A stretch of 64,000 bases of DNA. Source: Prochlorococcus sp. AG-412-P08 (GTDB lineage: Bacteria > Cyanobacteriota > Cyanobacteriia > PCC-6307 > Cyanobiaceae). The notes under the pieces were generated by a model. That model was not told the origin of the DNA, ran no database searches, and worked only from the letters and a program-made list of their open reading frames with translations. Where the stretch lies: assembly GCA_003214695.1 (NCBI GenBank), contig QCLI01000003.1, forward strand, positions 1 through 64,000. The letters run 5' to 3'. The position numbers and the translations under genes were made by a program. The stretch's first letter is position 1; each line of letters starts with the position of its first letter. Below, one piece after another: positions 55,973 to 63,003 of the stretch.

Positions 55973-56419
55973 TTAAAAGCTAAAAGAAATAAAGTCAGTT
56001 GAATAAGTACTAAGAACATAAAGAAATAAAAGGCCAAAGAAAGAACATACAGAAGTCAAGTACATTACATACCCTTTATTTCTAGGCAACTTAATATAGG
56101 ATAATAACATTATTCCTAATGCTATTATGCCACTAATAATTAGCAATATTTCTGATGGTTCATCTAATCTGAAGCTAATTAGAAAGTCAGAATTAAATAA
56201 TAAAAAAGGCTGTATATCAACTTTTCCACTAACATGCTTATAAAATAAATAAAAAGAATAAAGTGTTGAGGCTAGGATACTATTTATAAGCAAAAAGGAC
56301 ACAGGCTTTGATAGCCTGTTCATTGTTCTGTTAAAGCTAAAAACTAAAATAGCGACTAACAACGAAAATGATAGTGGTAAGAGAGGTATAAGAAGTGAAT
56401 AGTTGATGAGTTTAGACAT
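55973..56419 (-). CDS. NdhF N-terminal-domain-only membrane protein
   Basis: A 148-residue membrane protein with about four helices (YSLLIPLLPLSFSLLVAILV, FLLINSILASTLYSFYLFY, ILLIISGIIALGIMLLSYIK, YLTSVCSFFGLLFLYVLS). The order and the LDEPSEILLIISGIIALGIM block match the N-terminal domain (PF00662) of NADH dehydrogenase subunit 5/NdhF. It stops where full-length NdhF would enter the antiporter domain. It may be a stable short gene, as I recall similar short proteins in Prochlorococcus, or a decayed NdhF paralogue. No frame downstream continues the homology. The gene precedes a large inverted repeat. Confidence 0.65.
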   Translation of the reverse strand: MSKLINYSLLIPLLPLSFSLLVAILVFSFNRTMNRLSKPVSFLLINSILASTLYSFYLFYKHVSGKVDIQPFLLFNSDFLISFRLDEPSEILLIISGIIALGIMLLSYIKLPRNKGYVMYLTSVCSFFGLLFLYVLSTYSTDFISFSF

Positions 56420-56696
56420 TGCATGCTTTGCTTATATCTCTTGACACTAACCTGCTTAAGACTAACTCAATAGTAATTAAGAATAAAACAAAACAATTGC
56501 AAGATAAAATTCATAGGCGAATATTGGCTAAGCTATAGCTTTTCCATAGGAATTTCAGAAAGGTCAGTTCTTAGGAAGAAACTAAATAGGTATAGGGTAA
56601 AAAAGAAGCCTGGTTTAAAAATATTTAAAGAGGTGTCAATTCAATTAAATTTACTTCTTTTCTGAAATAAGATAGGCAAAGAACTTCTTATAAGAA
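56420..56696. other. AT-rich intergenic region, no gene seen
   Basis: About 277 bases between the NdhF-like gene (minus) and a 59-aa small gene (plus). No ORF, RNA gene or strong hairpin was found. It would hold the divergent promoters for these genes. Confidence 0.5.
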
Positions 56697-56876
56697 GTGA
56701 ATAACTACTATCTATTGATCTTTCTAATTGTAGCGTTATTTTCAATCTTAAGCTTTATGCTTTACATGAGAGAAAAGCACAATTACTTGGGACAAGTCAA
56801 AAAGCTGGTCAAGAAAAGGAAAAAGAAATTGCTGAAACGTAAAAAAAATAATAGGATTCATAGATATCATTCCTAG
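56697..56876 (+). CDS. Small membrane protein with highly basic tail, 59 aa
   Basis: A GTG-initiated frame: MNNYYLLIFLIVALFSILSF followed by a polar stretch MLYMREKHNYLGQVKK and a Lys/Arg-rich end (LVKKRKKKLLKRKKNNRIHR). One N-terminal helix plus a very positive tail fits a membrane-anchored, nucleic-acid- or lipid-binding peptide, but no family is recognised. An internal ATG (codon 21) would delete the helix. A purine-rich AAGAA stretch precedes the GTG. The stop lies 9 bases before the hli ATG, so the two genes may be cotranscribed. Confidence 0.5.
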   Translation: MNNYYLLIFLIVALFSILSFMLYMREKHNYLGQVKKLVKKRKKKLLKRKKNNRIHRYHS

Positions 56877-56885
56877 CAGTTACAA

Positions 56886-57131
56886 ATGGTTAAAAATCAA
56901 GAAAGAGTAGAGGAGTTCAATTCAAGCGATTCAAACATACAAGTTCCAGACTATGCTAATGCGAAGTGGCTAGACAACGAAGACAAAGCTGTAGAGAACG
57001 TTTTTGGATTTAATAAAAATGCAGAGTTAGTAAATGCCAGGGCGGCGATGGTTGGCTTCCTAATGCTTTTATTAACGGAATTAATTTTTGGTGGGAAGCC
57101 CGTCACCCTTGCAATTTTTGGCATCAACTAA
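56886..57131 (+). CDS. hli: High-light-inducible protein (Hli/SCP)
   Basis: Single-helix relative of light-harvesting proteins that binds pigments and protects photosystem II during stress. The signature is NAELVNARAAMVGFLMLLLT near residue 45-64, with the chlorophyll-binding ExxNxRxAMxGF-like pattern, followed by ELIFGGKPV. The first ~40 residues are hydrophilic. Length of 81 aa is usual. It lies in a cluster of small genes and close after the 59-aa gene. Confidence 0.9.
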   Translation: MVKNQERVEEFNSSDSNIQVPDYANAKWLDNEDKAVENVFGFNKNAELVNARAAMVGFLMLLLTELIFGGKPVTLAIFGIN

Positions 57132-57195
57132 TCGGTCAAAGGAGAACATTTTTTTCTTTTCAGGTATTATAAGTAATTAGTTTCTGAATATTAGT

Positions 57196-57411
57196 ATGAA
57201 CAAGAAATACTCTATAGGTTTCATTTATGTATCTGTGTGTATCTTGATTTGGGGAACCATCGGATCTTTTGTTGATTACCCACTTCTACAAAAAGAAATT
57301 TATCAGCCTGGCTCCTTTGGGCAATTAAGCACTTTTCTAGTAGTCGGTTTACTGACTCTTTTCATTGCAGTTGTTTTATTTAAAAGAATTCCTAGAAATT
57401 TTGTTGAATAA
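57196..57411 (+). CDS. Small two-helix membrane protein, 71 aa
   Basis: MNKKYSIGFIYVSVCILIWG forms the first helix, a polar loop (FVDYPLLQKEIYQPGSFGQ) follows, and TFLVVGLLTLFIAVVLFKRI forms the second, ending RNFVE. This looks like a real inner- or thylakoid-membrane protein, but I know no function. The upstream 60 bases contain TATTATAAG as a possible promoter. It converges on the 57422 gene with 10 bases between stops. Confidence 0.6.
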   Translation: MNKKYSIGFIYVSVCILIWGTIGSFVDYPLLQKEIYQPGSFGQLSTFLVVGLLTLFIAVVLFKRIPRNFVE

Positions 57412-57421
57412 AGTTAAGTCT

Positions 57422-57670
57422 TCAATATTTATACCTTTTTATTACTTCTGCTGGTTGATTGCCCCTTTCAGCATCAAAGAGCAACCACTGTCTAGTTTCA
57501 GTATCATGATCGCATCCTAAATTAGGCTTGTCAGCTTTTAAAGTTGACATCTCAAAGTGGCACTGTTGATCTGCCTCAAAAGCTGATTCATATTCAGGCC
57601 TAAAATAAGCAGTAGTAAAGATTGAAATGAGAACTAGAAACAAACAGCTTATAGCTGTAAATATATTCAT
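57422..57670 (-). CDS. Small exported or membrane-anchored hypothetical protein
   Basis: The ATG at 57670 gives MNIFTAISCLFLVLISIFTT, a signal peptide or anchor, then a hydrophilic part with two Cys (EADQQCHFEMST, PNLGCDHDTETRQWLLFDAE). A longer TTG-initiated reading from 57697 adds nine residues without conservation value. The spacing of the two Cys suggests a disulfide in the periplasm or lumen. No family is recognised. Convergent with the two-helix protein gene. Confidence 0.55.
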   Translation of the reverse strand: MNIFTAISCLFLVLISIFTTAYFRPEYESAFEADQQCHFEMSTLKADKPNLGCDHDTETRQWLLFDAERGNQPAEVIKRYKY

Positions 57671-57825
57671 AATAAATACTTTAGCCTTGCAATTCAATAT
57701 TAGTACAATTATAAAACATTAATCAAGGCTTTATGTTTTCATTTCTTTTCAAAAAGGACTTGGAAGATTGAAAATAAGATCTTATAAAATGAATAGATCT
57801 TGTTAATCTATATACCCTATCCAGT

Positions 57826-58122
57826 TTAAGTTCTACCAATGTTATAAATAAAATCCTTAAATGCGGGAACATAAAAATAAAGAGCAGTCGCCAAAACAAG
57901 TAATACGTTCAGTCCTATGACAAGGGAACCCAATAAAACTCGGGTTCTCTTTGTAGGAGTTTTATATTCAAACCCACCAACCTTAATAAGCACCTCACGC
58001 TCTGAAGAGCCTGAGGTGGAGTTGTCAGTCGTATTTCTTTTTTTAGATTTAGAAGACTTCAAGAAGATTTCAGGATCTTTTGATTTGCTTGAATCTTCCG
58101 CAGGTGTCTTTCCCTTTCCCAT
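57826..58122 (-). CDS. Hypothetical protein with Ser/Lys-rich N-terminus and C-terminal helix
   Basis: The ATG at 58122 starts MGKGKTPAEDSSKSKDPEIF; a longer start at 58161 adds a hydrophobic lead with no merit. A disordered Ser/Lys-rich part (about 1-45) leads to EVLIKVGGFEYKTPTKRTRV and a single C-terminal helix (VLLGSLVIGLNVLLVLATAL), leaving a short tail. This resembles tail-anchored small proteins of picocyanobacteria; function unknown. Confidence 0.6.
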   Translation of the reverse strand: MGKGKTPAEDSSKSKDPEIFLKSSKSKKRNTTDNSTSGSSEREVLIKVGGFEYKTPTKRTRVLLGSLVIGLNVLLVLATALYFYVPAFKDFIYNIGRT

Positions 58123-58248
58123 TTGCTTGAGGTAGTTTTCTTCTATAAGAATTAGCAGCAAAAGCTATTGAAATTCCTACAAAAGGGTAAAACTCAATAA
58201 TTGAAGATTATCTTTAGCCCATTTAACCTTGAGTTTAAATCAATACCA

Positions 58249-58605
58249 TTAATCACAAAATGTCTGTACTTCCTTCAAAGTACTCTGACGAGAACGGTTT
58301 TTCTGTTTATTGAGAATAACCATTATTAACTTTGATTCTAAGCCAAGCAGTCGTGTTTGGCATGAGTAATTTTCTTGAGAACCACTAATCAATTGAAATT
58401 CCTCAATTTGCTCTATTGCATTTAAGCAGGTCTGCCTTTCTCTAGAGTTGAAACATTCATTAGACAAAGAAATCACTAATTGGAAATCCCTAGCTTGAAC
58501 ATGAGAGAATAATAACTGAATTAAACAAAGCAAAGCACCAGAGATAAGTAAAGACTCTGAGCTAAAAAACTTCTTTGAATTATTCTTAATCAATTTGCAG
58601 CTCAT
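58249..58605 (-). CDS. Small exported hypothetical protein, 118 aa
   Basis: An N-terminal hydrophobic stretch (SLLISGALLCLIQLLFSHVQ, about 19-38) ends at an AR/DF junction typical of signal peptides. The mature part has four Cys (NECFNSRERQTCLNAIEQIE, NYSCQTRLLGLESKLIMVIL, QTFCD), a pattern of two possible disulfides. No domain is recognised. It lies downstream of gluQ on the same strand, 18 bases after its stop. Confidence 0.6.
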   Translation of the reverse strand: MSCKLIKNNSKKFFSSESLLISGALLCLIQLLFSHVQARDFQLVISLSNECFNSRERQTCLNAIEQIEEFQLISGSQENYSCQTRLLGLESKLIMVILNKQKNRSRQSTLKEVQTFCD

Positions 58606-58623
58606 AGAGCGAATATAGAAATA

Positions 58624-59553
58624 TTATCCTTTTTCATTATTAAATACATTTAACAACTTTCTTTTGTTATTTTTCAATTCGGAAAGCAACTCCAATAAAG
58701 ATAACTCTGAATTTTTACTGACAAGATTAAGTCCTGCTGCTAATTTCCCGATCACTTGTGGAGGGTGAAGGCCCTGAGATTGATAGAAAGATAATGAATC
58801 ATCATTATTTCTCTTTGAAAGCTTTTTTCCTAATGGATTTAATAAAATAGGAACATAGCGATAAGACACAGGTTTCTGTCCTAGAGCATCAAAGATTGCA
58901 TTTTGGGAATACCTTTCTCCAACTAAATCATCTCCTCTTACTACTTCATTTATTCCTAGCATCAATTCATCTACAACAGTAGCCAAGGTATAAGAAACTA
59001 TCCCATCTGATCTTCTTAAAATTATATCTCCGCAGAGAGAGGCAAAGTTTGCTCCGACTTTCAGTCTCAAGCTAGAAGCATTAGCAGTTTTATCAGGGAA
59101 AGGTTGATTAAGTTTTCTACATTTCCCTGAATAGATAAAAGACCGATTAGAAAACAACCTTTCTTTTAAGAGTATCTTCCTACTGCATGAGCAGGGGTAT
59201 ATCACTTTTCTATTTCTAAGAGCATCAATTACATCATCATAGATATGTTTTCTTTTGCTTTGAAAGATAATTGGTTCGTCCCAATTTAGCCCTAACCAAA
59301 GCAAATCACTTTTTATCTTTTCGACGGAACCTGATTTATTCCTTGGTGTGTCAAGATCATCTATTCTCAAAATAAATTGACCAGAAAAACATCTGGCTCT
59401 TAACCAAGCGATTAAGGCCGTTCTTAGATTGCCAAGGTGAAGGTCACCTGAGGGGGTAGGAGCAAAACGCCCTCTATATCCATCTTTCCTAAGGTGATCT
59501 CCATATTCAAAAGAATGAATAAGTTTGTCCGGAAAAGCTAGAAGGTCTTTCAT
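58624..59553 (-). CDS. gluQ: Glutamyl-Q tRNA(Asp) synthetase
   Basis: Truncated GluRS paralogue that attaches Glu to the queuosine of tRNA-Asp rather than to tRNA-Glu. The class I HIGH-type motif is APTPSGDLHLGNLRTALIAW (about 32-51); the zinc-binding Cys are in YPCSCSRKIL with a further Cys in IYSGKCRKL; the KMSKS motif reads GKKLSKRNND. Length of 309 aa, without an anticodon-binding domain, is the GluQ form. The start lies 8 bases after the hairpin at the end of the HU gene. Confidence 0.9.
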   Translation of the reverse strand: MKDLLAFPDKLIHSFEYGDHLRKDGYRGRFAPTPSGDLHLGNLRTALIAWLRARCFSGQFILRIDDLDTPRNKSGSVEKIKSDLLWLGLNWDEPIIFQSKRKHIYDDVIDALRNRKVIYPCSCSRKILLKERLFSNRSFIYSGKCRKLNQPFPDKTANASSLRLKVGANFASLCGDIILRRSDGIVSYTLATVVDELMLGINEVVRGDDLVGERYSQNAIFDALGQKPVSYRYVPILLNPLGKKLSKRNNDDSLSFYQSQGLHPPQVIGKLAAGLNLVSKNSELSLLELLSELKNNKRKLLNVFNNEKG

Positions 59554-59560
59554 TAAAATT

Positions 59561-59586
59561 AGAGACTCAGCAAAAGCTGAGCCTCT
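59561..59586 (-). terminator. Hairpin between HU gene and gluQ
   Basis: AGAGACTCAGC and GCTGAGCCTCT flank AAAA, giving an 11-bp stem with one A-C mismatch. On the minus strand it follows the HU stop and is trailed by AATTTTAATG, only a weak U tract. It may end or attenuate the HU transcript just before gluQ. Confidence 0.55.
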
Positions 59587-59629
59587 AAAAAAATTAAGAG
59601 TTCAAAGGAACTAATTCCTTAATGACTCC

Positions 59630-59911
59630 TTACTTACCGCTCTGAACGCGATCCTTGAAAAGCTTACCAGCTGTAAAAGCAGGTACTCGTTTCGCAGGAA
59701 TAGCAATTTTTTCACCAGTTTTTGGATTGAGTCCTTGACGCGCTGAGCGGTCACGAGGCTCAAAAGAACCAAACCCAAGTATGGAGACTTTCTTATCATC
59801 CACAACTGAGTCAACAATTGTTTCTATGGCAGCATCGACAACAAGTGCCACGTCTGTCTTAGTTAGCTCAGTACGAGCTGCAACCAAATTAACTAAATCT
59901 GCTTTGTTCAT
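59630..59911 (-). CDS. hup: DNA-binding protein HU
   Basis: Histone-like nucleoid protein. The 93-residue product MNKADLVNLVAARTELTKTD... contains the arm/signature region SILGFGSFEPRDRSARQGLN and the DNA-intercalating Pro in IPAKRVPAFTAGK. The correct start is ATG 59911; the frame stays open upstream for 19 codons (to 59968) but those residues are not HU-like. Single gene followed by a hairpin and gluQ. Confidence 0.96.
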   Translation of the reverse strand: MNKADLVNLVAARTELTKTDVALVVDAAIETIVDSVVDDKKVSILGFGSFEPRDRSARQGLNPKTGEKIAIPAKRVPAFTAGKLFKDRVQSGK

Positions 59912-60069
59912 TGGAAAAGTGTGTTGTAGCAGAGAGTGAATGAAAAAAGACTTTAAGAAGCCAATCAAACAAACACTCGATCCCGCTAATCGTATGGAGC
60001 TAAAGCAATTGAGGCAATAGAAAAGTAAGGTGGTGCAAAGCTTTATACCAAAAACTTAAGGATCATTCA

Positions 60070-60699
60070 CTATTCTGCGCTAGGCTTCCAAGCAATCCAA
60101 GGCAGAAGCTTTTCATCATTCAGAAGATGGAGGTTTTGCCCAGAAGCCAATAGGGGAGATTGTTCTCGGGGAAGCCAATTACGCAACTTTAACAAACTTT
60201 CCTGGTACATAGTCCAATGAAAAGTGCTTCGAGTGCGTATCGGACTAATTTGATCATTTGAGCCTGGTGTTAACAAACGTCCGCAGAACAGAACATTCCA
60301 AGGTGGTGGTACATGCAAAACGCAACTGCCAGGCGTTGGGCCAGGGGTCCAAAGAATCCGAGCTCCTGAAGAAAGGATTAGTTCTTCTGAAAAAGTCACT
60401 AAGTTCTCAACAAGAGGCAACAAGTACGCCTCTTGTTCCTGAACAATCAAAGGCCAACCAAGCTTTCTATTGAGGATAGAGGCGTCATGATGCGCATCTC
60501 GATTGGTCAAGACAACATTTGGGCAAATCCCTCCTGAAAGCTCCTTCAAGTCATTAATAACTTCCTCTGTGACTTTGGGGCAATCAATTAAAATAGGTGC
60601 ATTATCGAGACTTAAGAACCAGGAACTCATAAGTGATGAGCCCTTCTCAGATGGAAATAGCCAAAGCCAATCCCTAACCTTCTTCACGGAAATACTCAA
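60070..60699 (-). CDS. Metallo-beta-lactamase-fold protein with degraded metal site
   Basis: A 209-residue protein whose order of strands looks like the MBL fold: FLSLDNAPILIDCPKVTEE, NVVLTNRDAHHDASILNRKL, ILWTPGPTPGSCVLHVPPPW and VLFCGRLLTPG. The usual HxHxDH metal motif is replaced by NRDAHHDA, so it keeps His and Asp residues but not the standard spacing. It may be a non-catalytic or altered member. I recall a conserved cyanobacterial gene of this type but no function. Divergent from glgX. Confidence 0.7.
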   Translation of the reverse strand: MSISVKKVRDWLWLFPSEKGSSLMSSWFLSLDNAPILIDCPKVTEEVINDLKELSGGICPNVVLTNRDAHHDASILNRKLGWPLIVQEQEAYLLPLVENLVTFSEELILSSGARILWTPGPTPGSCVLHVPPPWNVLFCGRLLTPGSNDQISPIRTRSTFHWTMYQESLLKLRNWLPREQSPLLASGQNLHLLNDEKLLPWIAWKPSAE

Positions 60700-60790
60700 G
60701 TTTACTGAAAAATAGAGCCATGAAGTTGCTAAAAACGACTATGGCATTAGTTTGGGGTCAATGCTTATTGTAAAAGAATAAAAATCATCA

Positions 60791-62848
60791 GTGCGAAAAA
60801 TCAACATTGGCACTGCTTACCCTCTTGGGAGCTCAGCAACTGAGAGAGGTGTTAACTTCTCAGTTGCTGCCCCTGCAACAACTGAATTGGAACTTTTATT
60901 ATTTGAAGAAGAAAATGATATTAACCCTAGTGAAGTAATCAAATTTAGCCATGAAAACAAGTCTGGAGATTATTGGCATATTGAGATCGAAGGGTTAAGT
61001 ATAGGTTGTTTTTACGCATACAGACTTAATAATCATGGTGAGAAAGGAGAGATCAGCTCTATATGCAAAAAAGTATTATTAGACCCATGTGCACGATCAA
61101 TTGTAGGTTGGGATATCTTCCAAAGGAATTCATCCAACAATAAAAATGCCTATCTAAAAGCTGTTGTTACAGAAAGAAAGTGTTTCAACTTTCAAGATCA
61201 CCCTCGTCCCAGACATAGATGGAATAAAACAATTATTTATGAGCTTCATGTAGGCGGATTTACAAAAAGTCCAGCTTCAGGGTTAAGTGATGAACAAAAA
61301 GGAACATTTATTGGCCTTATTGAAAAAATACCTTACCTAAAGGATCTTGGCATAACAGCAATTGAATTGCTTCCTATCTTCTCATTTGATCCATCAGACT
61401 CACCCTTCGGCTTGGAAAATTACTGGGGTTATAGCCCATTAAATTGGTTTACCCCACATCAGAATTACATATCAACAGTGACTCCTCTCTCAGCAAGAGA
61501 TCAGTTCAGAAAACTTGTTGAAGCCTGTCATGATAATGACATAGAATTAATTTTAGATGTTGTTTTCAACCACACAACTGAGGGGGATCAGAATGGTCCA
61601 ATAATCAGTTGGAAAGGTTTTGGAGAATCTGTCTATTACCACAAAAATGAGCAGGGAGAATTCTTAGATGTAAGCGGGTGTGGCAATACAGTTGCAGCAA
61701 ATCATCCGTTAGTAAGACAATTAATACTTGAATCTATGAGGTGCTGGTCCTACGAACTTGGTGTTGATGGATTTCGTTTTGACCTAGGAGTTGCATTAAG
61801 TAGGGGAGAAGATTTAGCACCTCTTGATTCACCACCAATTTTCGAAGAAATTGAATCAGATCCTTTATTAAGTGAACTAAAGCTTATAAGTGAGCCTTGG
61901 GACTGCGGGGGATTGTATAGGCTATCTGATTTCCCAGCCAAAAGAATAAGTACTTGGAACGGACACTTTAGAGATGATCTTCGACGTTTTTGGAAAGGGG
62001 ATAAAAATACTACATGGCCTTTGAAAGATAGGCTTTTAGGAAGTCCACTTCTTTACAAAGACAACGCAAAGTCTGTTGAAAAATCTATTAATTTTATAAC
62101 TTCACATGATGGCTTTACATTAATTGACCTACTAAGTTTTAATAAGAAACACAATCTTTCTAATGGAGAGAATAATCGCGATGGTGAGAATCACAATAAC
62201 AGTTGGAACCATGGAGTCGAAGGCCCCAGTACAAAAGAGAGTTTAAATAATGTTAGGAAAAGGCAGCAAAGAAATCTATTGTCAAGCTTATTACTTTCAC
62301 CAGGCATACCAATGCTTCTTATGGGTGATGAAGTAGGCAGAAGTCAAGGTGGAAATAATAACTCTTGGTGTCAAGACACATCTCTTGGATGGATGATCTG
62401 GGACATCAACAATTGTGATAATGAATTAAGAAGCTTCTTAAAGAAAATCATACAAATCAGGAAAGACTTATCAGGTATATTTAGTCCAGAAACCACACTA
62501 TTTACTGAACCTAACCTAACTTATACTTCTCAAGAATTATGGATTCAATGGCATGGGGTAAAAGTTAATTCTCCCGATTGGAGCAGCTGGTCACACACAA
62601 TTAGCTATAGCATTAACCAAGGTAAAAAAGGCTCTGTAATATGGCTTGGATTAAATGGATATAATCAATCAATGGAATTCGAATTACCAAAATCAACATC
62701 ACGCTGGATGAAAATAATTGACACTTCTTTAATAAAAGAAAAAGAAGTTAGCCCGACGCAGATTTCTAATCAAGATGAAATACAAATAGAAAGTAGAAGT
62801 CTTGTATTAATCGTTTCAAAAGATTTCTACAATCCTTCCAAAGCTTAA
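60791..62848 (+). CDS. glgX: Glycogen debranching enzyme / isoamylase (GlgX, GH13)
   Basis: Removes alpha-1,6 branches of glycogen. An N-terminal CBM48-like domain occupies about 1-150. The GH13 barrel has YELHVGGFTKS, ILDVVFNHTTEGD, DGFRFDLGVALSR (Asp nucleophile), LISEPWDCGG (acid/base Glu) and FITSHDGFTLIDL (transition-state Asp). The start is GTG at 60791 (MRKINIGTAYPLGSSATERG), which matches the family's N-terminus. Length of 685 aa is normal. No other glycogen gene is nearby. A tRNA-Gly lies 13 bases after its stop on the opposite strand. Confidence 0.94.
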   Translation: MRKINIGTAYPLGSSATERGVNFSVAAPATTELELLLFEEENDINPSEVIKFSHENKSGDYWHIEIEGLSIGCFYAYRLNNHGEKGEISSICKKVLLDPCARSIVGWDIFQRNSSNNKNAYLKAVVTERKCFNFQDHPRPRHRWNKTIIYELHVGGFTKSPASGLSDEQKGTFIGLIEKIPYLKDLGITAIELLPIFSFDPSDSPFGLENYWGYSPLNWFTPHQNYISTVTPLSARDQFRKLVEACHDNDIELILDVVFNHTTEGDQNGPIISWKGFGESVYYHKNEQGEFLDVSGCGNTVAANHPLVRQLILESMRCWSYELGVDGFRFDLGVALSRGEDLAPLDSPPIFEEIESDPLLSELKLISEPWDCGGLYRLSDFPAKRISTWNGHFRDDLRRFWKGDKNTTWPLKDRLLGSPLLYKDNAKSVEKSINFITSHDGFTLIDLLSFNKKHNLSNGENNRDGENHNNSWNHGVEGPSTKESLNNVRKRQQRNLLSSLLLSPGIPMLLMGDEVGRSQGGNNNSWCQDTSLGWMIWDINNCDNELRSFLKKIIQIRKDLSGIFSPETTLFTEPNLTYTSQELWIQWHGVKVNSPDWSSWSHTISYSINQGKKGSVIWLGLNGYNQSMEFELPKSTSRWMKIIDTSLIKEKEVSPTQISNQDEIQIESRSLVLIVSKDFYNPSKA

Positions 62849-62860
62849 AATAACTCACTA

Positions 62861-62931
<71 letters not shown>

Positions 62932-63003
62932 GCTAAGCACTCAAGATAACCAGTCCAATAATAGGATCTGAAGTTTGTCTTAGCACTACTACATTATTAC
63001 CTC

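Noticed and set aside
57680-57732. AGCCTTG / CAAGGCT inverted repeat
   Set aside because: Seven-base arms separated by almost 40 AT-rich bases are within chance expectation.
59611-59817. Minus-strand frame overlapping the HU gene
   Set aside because: It is a different reading frame of HU, whose own frame carries all family motifs.
59912-59968. 19-codon upstream extension of HU
   Set aside because: HU proteins begin with MNKADL; the extension is unlike any HU N-terminus.
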